Shown here: positions 8,863 to 14,704 of the stretch, one piece after another
How positions within the stretch are numbered: position 1 is the first letter of the stretch
Layout: each line of letters starts with the position of its first letter
From: DASRSS01 sp035656335
GTDB taxonomy: Bacteria; Actinomycetota; Actinomycetes; Mycobacteriales; Jatrophihabitantaceae
Reading direction: 5' to 3'
Assembly (NCBI GenBank): GCA_035656335.1
Contig: DASRSS010000044.1
Coordinates: forward strand, 1 to 14,704
DNA length: 14,704 nucleotides
Notes under the pieces: generated by a model
Seen by the model: only the letters and a program-made list of their open reading frames with translations
The model's database searches: none
What the model was told of the DNA's origin: nothing
Position numbers and translations under genes: made by a program

Positions 8863-9765
8863 ATGAGCAGCCGCAACACCACCGGTAGCGGGCAGGGCAA
8901 GAAGCCGTCCAAGTCGCAGATCCAGAAGCAGCAGGCGGCAAAGCGCGCGATGGCTGCCGCCAGCGGCGCGAAGGCCGCGCGCAACAAGCGACTGCTGCAG
9001 GTCGGCGTTCCGGTGCTCGTGGTGATCGTGGTGGTCGGCATCCTGATCGCGGTCTCGGCGACGCGGGGTAACAAGGCGCCGAACGCGACGAATCCGGCCA
9101 ATGCGGCGGTGACGAGCGCGGTCACCAGCGTGCCCGCGTCCGTCCTGGACAAGGTCGGACCCGACAACGCCGGCGGTCCGGCGCAGCTGCTCACCGGGGA
9201 CCCGCTCACCGAGAACGGCAAGCCGAAGGTGCTGTACGTCGGCGCCGAGTGGTGCCCCTACTGCGCGGCCGAGCGGTGGGCGCTCGCCCAGGCGCTGTCC
9301 CGGTTCGGCACGCTGACCAACCTCGGCCAGACCGCCTCGGACCCGAACGACACCGATCCGAACACGGCGACGCTCAGCTTCCACAACGCGAACTTCAGCA
9401 GCAACACGATCGCCCTCACGGCCGCGGAGATCGAGGACAACAACCACAAGCCGATGGACAAGATCACCTCGTCGGACAACAAGCTGTTCGTCAACATCGG
9501 CAAGCAAAGCTTCCCGTTCATCGACATCGGCGGGAAGTACCAGTTCGGCGTGCAGTACGACCCGGCGATCCTGGCCGGCAAGACCCACGCGCAGATCGCG
9601 GACGCGATGTCGGACCCGAGCTCGGACATCGGCAAGGCGATCGACGGCTCCGCGAACGTGCTGACGGCAGCGATCTGTCAGGTGACCAACGGCCAGCCCA
9701 GCAACGTCTGCACGGCCAAGGCCGTGACGGCGTCGACGTCGAAGCTGACCAATGCGAGCAACTGA
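8863..9765 (+). CDS. Membrane-anchored thioredoxin-fold protein, DUF929 family
   Basis: This 300-residue protein has a Lys/Gln-rich cytoplasmic N-terminus (1-44), one membrane anchor (about 45-66), a Thr/Ala/Asn-rich linker (67-95) and an extracytoplasmic domain. That domain opens with a strand KVLYVGAEW and the redox motif WCPYC (Cys131, Cys134), a thioredoxin/DsbA-like CXXC, followed by ERWALAQALSRFG, the start of DUF929 domains as I know them. The segment SFPFIDIGG holds the likely cis-proline (Pro218). Two more cysteines, Cys272 and Cys283, near the C-terminus could form a second disulfide. ATG 8863 has AGGAG four bases upstream. The gene overlaps the following VKOR gene by 14 bases, so it is probably the oxidant that VKOR recharges, or an exported reductase. 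Its client proteins are unknown. The fold and CXXC are seen; the direction of electron flow is inferred. Confidence 0.88.
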   Translation: MSSRNTTGSGQGKKPSKSQIQKQQAAKRAMAAASGAKAARNKRLLQVGVPVLVVIVVVGILIAVSATRGNKAPNATNPANAAVTSAVTSVPASVLDKVGPDNAGGPAQLLTGDPLTENGKPKVLYVGAEWCPYCAAERWALAQALSRFGTLTNLGQTASDPNDTDPNTATLSFHNANFSSNTIALTAAEIEDNNHKPMDKITSSDNKLFVNIGKQSFPFIDIGGKYQFGVQYDPAILAGKTHAQIADAMSDPSSDIGKAIDGSANVLTAAICQVTNGQPSNVCTAKAVTASTSKLTNASN

Positions 9766-10198
9766 CCGAGAGGCGCCGCGTTCGGCGTGGGTGTCGCTGG
9801 TCCTGTGCATTCTCGGTCTCGGCATCTCGATCTACCTGACGTACGAGCACTACACCGGTAACAAGACGCTGGCGTGCTCCGAGAACGGCAAGGTCAACTG
9901 CGCGAAGGTCACGACCAGCCAGTGGTCGCACATCGCGGGCGTGCCGGTCGCCGTGTTCGGGCTGATCTTCTTCGTCGGCATGACCGTGCTGTGCCTGCCG
10001 TGGCTGTGGCGGGTCGCGACGCTCGACCTGCTGCGCGTCGTCGGCGTGATCGTCGGTGTCGGCAGCGCGCTGTACCTGGTGTGGATCGAGCTGTTCAAGG
10101 TGGACGCGATCTGCCTGTGGTGCACGGGCGTGCACATCATCACGCTGCTGCTGCTCGGTGCCGTGCTCTGGACGAACAGCGAGGTCCGCACCGGCTAG
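9752..10198 (+). CDS. Bacterial vitamin K epoxide reductase (VKOR) family protein
   Basis: The product has 148 residues and the minimal bacterial VKOR plan: four main membrane helices at about 13-33, 62-84, 92-112 and 117-141. The conserved features are the extracytoplasmic loop cysteines Cys42 and Cys50 (ACSENGKVNCAKV), a Ser in the following stretch TTSQWS before GVPVAVFG, and the active-site CLWC (Cys121, Cys124) in VDAICLWCTGVH. In actinobacteria VKOR does the job of DsbB: it moves electrons from a DsbA-like partner to quinone, so secreted proteins get disulfides. Here no thioredoxin domain is fused; the partner seems to be the overlapping DUF929 gene upstream. ATG 9752 has a poor ribosome site and probably relies on coupling to the upstream gene. 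GTG 9791 would cut into helix 1 and is less likely. Confidence 0.93.
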   Translation: MRATDREAPRSAWVSLVLCILGLGISIYLTYEHYTGNKTLACSENGKVNCAKVTTSQWSHIAGVPVAVFGLIFFVGMTVLCLPWLWRVATLDLLRVVGVIVGVGSALYLVWIELFKVDAICLWCTGVHIITLLLLGAVLWTNSEVRTG

Positions 10199-10217
10199 GC
10201 CCAGTAGGGTGCGAAGG

Positions 10218-11354
10218 ATGCGGATCGAGTTCTCGCCGTCCGAGCGCACCAGCCTCGGCGTCGAGTGGGAGCTGGAACTCGTCGACCTGGACACCCGCGA
10301 GCTGACCGGTGTCTCCGACGCCGTCCTCGCCGCGATAAAGCCTGATGATCAGCAGGAGCACCCGAAGGCGAAGCACGAGCTGCTGCAGTCGTGCGTCGAG
10401 GTCATCACCGGCGTGTGCCAGACCGTCGCCGAGGCCAAGGCGGATCTCGCCGGAACCGTCGCCGAGGTGCGCGCGGCGGCGGCCGACCAGGGCGCCGGGC
10501 TGATCTGCAGCGGGACGCATCCGTTCACCGACTGGGCCACCCAGCGCGTCACCGAGATCGACCGCTACCTCACCCTGCTCGAGCGCAACCAGTGGACGGC
10601 CCGCCAGCTGCAGATCTTCGGCGTGCACGTGCACTGCGGCGTCCGCTCGCCGGACAAGGCGATGCCGATCGTCAACGGCCTGCTCACCTACCTGCCGCAC
10701 TTCCTCGCGCTGTCCGCGTCCTCGCCGTACTGGGTGGGCTCGGACACCGGCCTGGCGTCGTACCGCTCCAAGGTGTTCGAGGCGCTGCCCACCGCCGGGC
10801 TGCCGTACCAGCTGTCCGGCTGGGACGAGTTCGAGCGCTACATGCAGGCACTGATCACCTCCAAGGCGATCGAGTCGGTGCGCGAGGTCTGGTGGGACAT
10901 CCGTCCGCACCCGAACTTCGGCACCGTCGAGCTGCGCATCTGTGACGGTCTGCCGACGCTGGACGAGATCGGCTGCGTGGCCGCGCTCGCGCAGTGCCTG
11001 GTCGAGCGCTTCGACCGCCAGCTCGACGACGGCTACACGCTGCCGGACCCGCGGCCGTGGCTGGTGCGGGAGAACAAGTGGCGGGCGGCGCGGTACGGCC
11101 TGGACGCCGAGATCGTCGTGGACAACAGCGGGACGGTGCAGCCGGTGACGTCGGCGATCACCGACCTGGTCGAGGACCTGCTGCCGGTGGCGCGCCGCCT
11201 CGACTGCTCCGCCGAGCTCGAGGCGATCCCGCGGCTGATCGAGCGCGGCGCCAGCTACCAGCGCCAGCGCGCCACGGCGGCCGACCACGGCGGGGACCTG
11301 GTGCCCGTGGTTGACCTGCTCCTCACCGAGATGCGGGAAGGCCTCAATCTGTGA
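10218..11354 (+). CDS. ybdK: Glutamate-cysteine-ligase-type carboxylate-amine ligase (YbdK family)
   Basis: The product is 378 residues and belongs to the GCS2 family of ATP-dependent ligases (glutamine-synthetase-like fold), closely similar to mycobacterial Rv0433. Landmarks are LGVEWELELVD at the N-terminus (nucleotide/metal-binding Glu), GLICSGTHPF, the metal-site segment FGVHVHCGVRS, LSASSPYW, WWDIRPHPNFGTVELRICDG and ENKWRAARYGLDA. The family joins a carboxylate, often the gamma-carboxyl of glutamate, to an amine with ATP; E. coli YbdK has weak gamma-glutamylcysteine ligase activity and its natural product is not settled. ATG 10218 was chosen because the conserved domain begins there and GTAGGG (10204-10209) precedes it; longer in-frame forms would run into the VKOR gene. 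It lies 19 bases after the VKOR stop and its own stop overlaps the next start (GTGA). Actinobacteria mainly use mycothiol, so a glutathione role is unlikely. Confidence 0.93.
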   Translation: MRIEFSPSERTSLGVEWELELVDLDTRELTGVSDAVLAAIKPDDQQEHPKAKHELLQSCVEVITGVCQTVAEAKADLAGTVAEVRAAAADQGAGLICSGTHPFTDWATQRVTEIDRYLTLLERNQWTARQLQIFGVHVHCGVRSPDKAMPIVNGLLTYLPHFLALSASSPYWVGSDTGLASYRSKVFEALPTAGLPYQLSGWDEFERYMQALITSKAIESVREVWWDIRPHPNFGTVELRICDGLPTLDEIGCVAALAQCLVERFDRQLDDGYTLPDPRPWLVRENKWRAARYGLDAEIVVDNSGTVQPVTSAITDLVEDLLPVARRLDCSAELEAIPRLIERGASYQRQRATAADHGGDLVPVVDLLLTEMREGLNL

Positions 11355-12475
11355 GCCTGATCGAATTGCGGCGCGAGCTGCACGCGCATCCCGAGCTGGC
11401 GTTCGCCGAGCACCGCACCACCGAGCTGATCATGGATCGGCTGCGCGCCGCCGGCCTGGAGCCGAAGGTGCTCCCGGGCGGGACGGGCGTGGTGTGCGAC
11501 ATCGGGACGGTTGGGCGGCTCGTCGGGCTGCGGGCGGACATCGACGCGCTGCCCATCCAGGACCTCAAGCACGTGCCGTACCGCTCGACGGTCGACGGCG
11601 CCTGCCACGGCTGCGGCCACGACGCGCACACCGCGATCCTGCTTGGCGCCGCGGCCGAGCTGGCCACCCAGCAGCTGCCGGGACGGATCCGGCTGATCTT
11701 CCAGCCCGGCGAGGAGACGCTGCCTGGCGGCGCGGTGTCCGTGGTCGCCGCGGGTGTGCTGGAGGGCGTGGAGCGGATCTTCGCGCTGCACTGCGACCCG
11801 CGGCTGGACACCGGGCAGGTCGGGCTTCGGGTCGGCCCGATCACCGCCGCGTGTGACCACATCGAGATCGAGCTGAACGGTCCCGGCGGGCACACCGCTC
11901 GTCCGCACATGACCGTTGACCTGGTGTACGCGCTCGGGCTGGTGATCACCGAGCTGCCCGGCCTGCTGTCGCGGCGCGTCGACCCGCGCTCGGCGCTCTC
12001 GCTGGTGTGGGGCGCGGTCGAGAGCGGCCGGGCGATCAACGCGATCCCGTCGTCCGGGCGGGTGAAGGGCACGCTGCGCGTGTTCGACCGGGAGGCCTGG
12101 GACGGCGCGGAGCCGCTGCTGCGCGAGCTGGTCGAGCAGATCGTCGCGCCGACGGGCGCCAAGGCGGAGATCTCGTACGTGCGTGGTGTGCCGCCGGTGG
12201 TGAACGACGCCGACGCGGTCGCCATGCAGCGGCGCGCGGTGCTGCGCGGGCTCGCCCCGGCCGCGCTCGCCCAGACCGTGCAGAGCATGGGTGGTGAGGA
12301 CTTCGCCTGGTACCTCGAGCGGGTTCCCGGCGCGCTGGCGCGGCTCGGTGTGCGGCGGCCGGGCACGTCCGCGTTCGACCTGCACCAGGGCACGTTCGAC
12401 CTCGACGAGGACGCCCTGGAGGTCGGGGTGCGCTACACCGTCGAGCTGGCCCGCACCGCGCTCCTCGCCGAGTGA
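11351..12475 (+). CDS. M20D-family metal-dependent amidohydrolase (AmiA1/AmiB1-like)
   Basis: The 374-residue protein is an M20 peptidase/amidohydrolase. Expected metal ligands are visible at family positions: Cys88 and His90 in CHGCGHDAH, Glu122 in QPGEE (Glu121/122 include the general base), His147 in ALHCDP and His345 in FDLHQGTFD. The lid domain at about 168-285 holds GPGGHTARPH with a His that completes the active site across the dimer, and RAINAIPSSGRVKGTLR. The opening LRRELHAHPELAFAEHRT is the usual start of hippurate hydrolase, N-acyl amino acid amidase and peptidoglycan-peptide amidase relatives. No signal peptide is present, so it is cytoplasmic. GTG 11351 overlaps the YbdK stop by 4 bases, so the pair is co-translated. 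It is closest by eye to mycobacterial AmiA1/AmiB1. Substrate is not known; an amide made by, or related to, the YbdK product is a guess. Confidence 0.92.
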   Translation: MSLIELRRELHAHPELAFAEHRTTELIMDRLRAAGLEPKVLPGGTGVVCDIGTVGRLVGLRADIDALPIQDLKHVPYRSTVDGACHGCGHDAHTAILLGAAAELATQQLPGRIRLIFQPGEETLPGGAVSVVAAGVLEGVERIFALHCDPRLDTGQVGLRVGPITAACDHIEIELNGPGGHTARPHMTVDLVYALGLVITELPGLLSRRVDPRSALSLVWGAVESGRAINAIPSSGRVKGTLRVFDREAWDGAEPLLRELVEQIVAPTGAKAEISYVRGVPPVVNDADAVAMQRRAVLRGLAPAALAQTVQSMGGEDFAWYLERVPGALARLGVRRPGTSAFDLHQGTFDLDEDALEVGVRYTVELARTALLAE

Positions 12476-12491
12476 GCGGCTACGCGCGCGA

Positions 12492-12956
12492 CTATTCGCC
12501 GAGGGAGCGGCACGGGCGCGAGCGCAGCTCGGCCACGTAGTCGTCCGGGGCGCCGGCCGCCTGCGCCGCTTCGGCGATCAGGCCGATCCGGCGCGCGGAT
12601 GGCAGCCCGCCCTCGTACCCGTTCAGCCCGTACACCCAGGCGAGCACGTCCCCGTCCAGGGTGGAGATGCGCAGCTTGATCTTGGTGTACAGCCCGGTGT
12701 CCGCGCCCTCCCAGTAGTCCAGCACCGCGAGGTCGTGCGGGGAGACGTCGTACAGCGCGACGAACACCTGCGAGGCGGGATCGGGGACGACCATGGGCAG
12801 CGCGCCGTCCCAGCCGAGGTCCTCGCCGCCGAACGTGAGCCGCCAGCCGTTGAGCCATCCGGTGCCCGCTGCCGGTGAGTGCGGGCAGCGCTCGAGCATC
12901 TGCTCGGGATCCATGTTCGAGCCGTACGCGGCGTACAGCCCTCCGGAAGTCGACAT
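12492..12956 (-). CDS. Gamma-glutamylcyclotransferase-like protein (AIG2/GGCT fold)
   Basis: The product has 154 residues, normal for the family. It has the nucleotide-free substrate motif YGSNM (11-15) at the end of the first strand, GWLNGWRLTFGG (33-44), VALYDVSPHDLAVLD and the candidate catalytic acid Glu83 in LDYWEGADTGLY, then KIKLRI ... VLAWVYGLN. GGCT enzymes release 5-oxoproline from gamma-glutamyl amines or amino acids. I placed the start at ATG 12956, where the fold begins and GAGG lies upstream on the minus strand; longer open sequence upstream is low-complexity Pro/Arg and overlaps the lpdA start. It is convergent with the M20 gene (16 bases apart) and divergent from lpdA. Gene size and position match mycobacterial Rv3304 as I recall it. 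Activity on a given gamma-glutamyl compound is inferred. Confidence 0.88.
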   Translation of the reverse strand: MSTSGGLYAAYGSNMDPEQMLERCPHSPAAGTGWLNGWRLTFGGEDLGWDGALPMVVPDPASQVFVALYDVSPHDLAVLDYWEGADTGLYTKIKLRISTLDGDVLAWVYGLNGYEGGLPSARRIGLIAEAAQAAGAPDDYVAELRSRPCRSLGE

Positions 12957-13051
12957 TGCCTCGAAGCGTAGTGGACTCGTCCGAGGGGCGGGGCGCGGCC
13001 GACTCGGCCGGGGCAGACAGACGTCCGCGACGGGTGTGCGAGCATCGGACG
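12957..13051. promoter_or_regulatory. Divergent promoter region between GGCT-like gene and lpdA
   Basis: These 95 bases separate two divergent starts and must serve both. On the minus strand TACGCT (complement of 12965-12970) fits a TANNNT -10 and would start transcription about two bases before the GGCT ATG, so that message may be nearly leaderless; no -35 is visible. For lpdA no -10 or strong ribosome site is seen. CGGCCG occurs twice close together around 13001-13015, which may only reflect GC content. Confidence 0.35.
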
Positions 13052-14455
13052 GTGACACGCATCGTGATCGTCGGCGGTGGGCCGGCCGGGTACGAGTCGG
13101 CGCTGGTGGCCGCGCAGCTGGGCGCCCAGGTCACCGTGATCGACAGCGAGGGCGTGGGCGGCGCATGCGTGCTCACCGACTGCGTCCCGAGCAAGACCCT
13201 GATCGCCACCAGCGACCGGGTCACCGCGTTCCGGGACGCGTCCCGCGTCGGCATCGGCGCGGACACGCACGACGTCCACCTGGACCTGGCGTCGGTGAAC
13301 CGGCGGATCAAGGAACTGGCCCGGCAACAGTCCGACGACATCGCCGAGCGGCTGGTGCACGAGAAGGTCACCGTGCTGACCGGACGCGGCCGCTTCGCCG
13401 AGCACCAGTCCGGCCGCGCCCACCGCGTCGAGGTGGTCGGCGACGGCGGTGCGGTGATCGACACGGTCGAGGCCGACGTCGTCCTGCTGGCGACCGGCGG
13501 CACGCCGCGGATCATGGAGACCGGCGTGCCGGACGGCGAGCGCATCCTGTCGTGGCGGCACGTGTACGACCTGACGGACCTGCCCGAGCACCTGGTGGTG
13601 ATCGGCTCCGGGGTCACCGGTGCCGAGTTCGCCAGCGGCTACTGCGAGCTCGGCGTCCCGGTCACGCTCGTGTCCAGCCGCGACCGGGTGCTGCCCGGCG
13701 AGGACCCGGACGCCGCAGAGGTGATCGAGCAGGTTTTCACGTCCCGCGGCGGCACGCTCGTGAAGCGCGCGCGGGCATCGGCCGTGCGGCGCGAGGGGTC
13801 GGGCGTGACCGTCGAGCTGCAGGATGGGCGCAGCGTGAACGGGTCGCACGCGCTGGTGTGCGTGGGTTCGGTGCCGAACACCGCCGGCCTCGGGCTCGAG
13901 CACGTCGGCGTGGCGCTGGACGAGCGCGGCTACATCGCGGTCGACCGCGTTTCGCGCACGAACGTGCCGTCCATCTACGCGGCCGGCGACTGCACCGGCG
14001 TGCTGCTGCTGGCCTCCGTCGCCGGCATGCAGGGCCGGATCGCGATGTGGCACGCGCTCGGCGAGGCGGTGACGCCGCTGCGGCTGAAGACGGTCGCCGC
14101 CAACGTGTTCACGCATCCGGAGATCGCCACCGTGGGCGTGGGGTACGAGGCGATCACGTCCGGACGCGTCCCGGCGCGCGCGCTGATGCTGCCGCTGGCC
14201 ACGAACGCGCGGGCGAAGATGCAGGGCCACCAGGACGGGTTCGTGAAGCTCTACTGCCGGCCGGCGACGGGCGTGATCGTCGGTGCCGTGGTCGTCGCGC
14301 CGAACGCGTCCGAGCTGATCTTCCCGCTGGCGTTGGCCGTCCAGCGCAGTCTCACCGTCGCCGAGGTCGCCGCCACGATCGGGGTGTACCCGTCGCTGTC
14401 CGGCTCGATCGCCGAGGCCGCGCGACAGCTCATGCTGCACGACGACCTGGACTGA
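13052..14455 (+). CDS. lpdA: LpdA-type NAD(P)H flavoprotein (quinone reductase / disulfide-reductase family)
   Basis: The 467-residue protein is a flavoprotein disulfide reductase. It has an FAD site GGGPAG (8-13) with Asp31 ending strand 2, a redox segment GGACVLTDCVPSK with Cys39 and Cys44, an NAD(P)H site GSGVTG (185-190), a second FAD motif IYAAGDC (308-314) and a C-terminal dimer domain. It closely follows M. tuberculosis LpdA (Rv3303c), including ATGGTPRIM-like, YPSLSGSI and ending HDDLD. Mycobacterial LpdA is described as an NAD(P)H:quinone reductase lacking one redox cysteine and the His-Glu pair. Here both cysteines exist (CxxxxC), but the HPTLSE site reads YPSLSG, so His and Glu are absent (Tyr446, Gly451). 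It is therefore not a normal dihydrolipoamide dehydrogenase. GTG 13052 begins the fold; GTG 13034 is an in-frame alternative. Arg210 after strand 2 of the second domain may favour NADPH. Confidence 0.93.
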   Translation: MTRIVIVGGGPAGYESALVAAQLGAQVTVIDSEGVGGACVLTDCVPSKTLIATSDRVTAFRDASRVGIGADTHDVHLDLASVNRRIKELARQQSDDIAERLVHEKVTVLTGRGRFAEHQSGRAHRVEVVGDGGAVIDTVEADVVLLATGGTPRIMETGVPDGERILSWRHVYDLTDLPEHLVVIGSGVTGAEFASGYCELGVPVTLVSSRDRVLPGEDPDAAEVIEQVFTSRGGTLVKRARASAVRREGSGVTVELQDGRSVNGSHALVCVGSVPNTAGLGLEHVGVALDERGYIAVDRVSRTNVPSIYAAGDCTGVLLLASVAGMQGRIAMWHALGEAVTPLRLKTVAANVFTHPEIATVGVGYEAITSGRVPARALMLPLATNARAKMQGHQDGFVKLYCRPATGVIVGAVVVAPNASELIFPLALAVQRSLTVAEVAATIGVYPSLSGSIAEAARQLMLHDDLD

Positions 14456-14514
14456 GCTCGCGATTGACCGGCCGTCCTCGGCCTGTCCTCCCACGCTGAT
14501 CGCGCGATGCAACA

Positions 14515-14520
14515 TATGGT
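14515..14520 (+). promoter_or_regulatory. Candidate -10 element for the Tat-signal gene
   Basis: TATGGT fits the actinobacterial -10 form TANNNT and lies 75 bases before the ATG at 14590. No good -35 is found 16-18 bases upstream. TTGACC at 14464-14469 is too far away to pair with it. TGGTTC occurs at 14517-14522 and 14535-14540, an 18-bp direct repeat of unknown meaning. Weak support only. Confidence 0.25.
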
Positions 14521-14540
14521 TCCTTGCGCACGTCTGGTTC

Positions 14541-14569
14541 GTAGCGGCGCTTGCCGGAAGGGCCGCTAC
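14541..14569 (+). promoter_or_regulatory. Hairpin in the leader just before the ribosome site of the Tat-signal gene
   Basis: GTAGCGGC (14541-14548) and GCCGCTAC (14562-14569) pair perfectly. Inside, one G-G mismatch is followed by CTT (14550-14552) pairing with AAG (14558-14560) around the loop GCCGG, giving 11 pairs in all. It lies 85 bases after the lpdA stop and ends 4 bases before AGGAG (14574-14578). No T-run follows. It could be a GC-rich terminator for lpdA or, by position, a translation-control element for the next gene. Confidence 0.5.
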
Positions 14570-14589
14570 CGACAGGAGCTTGGGAAATC

Positions 14590-14704
14590 ATGTCGACGCC
14601 CAGCGGCGAACAGCGCCGCCCTTTGTTGTCCCGCCGCGGCCTGCTCGGCGGTGCGTTGACCGTCGCGGCAACCGGTCTGGTGTCGGCGTTCTGTTCCGAT
14701 CTTG
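14590..14704 (+). CDS. Start of a Tat-exported protein, function not visible
   Basis: Only the first 38 codons fall inside the window. ATG 14590 follows AGGAG (14574-14578) by 11 bases. The N-terminus has a polar region, the twin-arginine motif SRRGLLGG (residues 14-21) and a moderately hydrophobic stretch ALTVAATGLVSAF, which together make a Tat signal peptide. It continues AFCSDL; the Cys could belong to a lipobox-like site, but LVSAFC is a poor match to L-A/S-G-C. The mature protein is outside the window, so no function can be given. Tat passengers are typically cofactor-containing or pre-folded secreted enzymes. It follows lpdA on the same strand after 134 bases and seems to have its own leader. 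Confidence 0.75.
   Translation, partial: MSTPSGEQRRPLLSRRGLLGGALTVAATGLVSAFCSDL

Noticed and set aside
12623..14515. A 630-codon minus-strand frame opposite lpdA.
   Set aside because: It has no recognisable domain, shows shadow composition, and overlaps two well-supported genes, lpdA and the GGCT-like gene.

Overview
This is a high-GC window with long back-to-back genes, frequent GTG starts and 4-base stop/start overlaps (ATGA, GTGA). Its gene families are typical of Actinomycetota: mutA-mutB-meaB, an LpdA-type flavoprotein, a DUF929/VKOR pair and a YbdK-type ligase similar to mycobacterial Rv0433. I infer a soil- or plant-type actinobacterium outside the mycobacteria, but cannot name the genus. 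No rRNA, tRNA, CRISPR array, transposase or phage gene is visible, and nothing looks recently acquired.

Region 1 (1-4286, +): the methylmalonyl-CoA mutase operon. It holds the 3' part of mutA, complete mutB with all expected active-site residues, and meaB, the G-protein chaperone that protects and reloads the mutase. Region 2 (4287-7181, +): an intergenic stretch with a 14-bp inverted repeat, then a compact regulated cassette. The cassette has two 20-bp imperfect palindromes lying on a -35/-10 promoter, a 63-residue Cro/XRE-type regulator that probably starts without a leader, a four-helix membrane protein, and a NatA/NatB-type ABC exporter. Region 3 (7196-8647, -): a CPA1-type K+(Na+)/H+ antiporter with a C-terminal RCK_C domain.

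Region 4 (8863-12475, +): four tightly spaced genes. A membrane-anchored thioredoxin-fold DUF929 protein (WCPYC) overlaps a bacterial VKOR homologue, together a plausible disulfide-forming couple. A glutamate-cysteine-ligase-type (YbdK) carboxylate-amine ligase follows, and overlaps an M20D amidohydrolase. Region 5 (12492-14704): a gamma-glutamylcyclotransferase-like gene on the minus strand, a divergent lpdA-type NAD(P)H flavoprotein, and the first codons of a Tat-exported protein behind a leader hairpin. As I recall it, the M20 / cyclotransferase / lpdA order and orientation match M. tuberculosis Rv3305c-Rv3304-Rv3303c.

Most of the window is core metabolism and transport. The points most worth a second look are the double-operator, leaderless-looking regulator promoter; the DUF929-VKOR pair; the ligase, amidohydrolase and cyclotransferase set acting on gamma-glutamyl or amide bonds; and an LpdA that keeps both redox cysteines but has lost the His-Glu pair.
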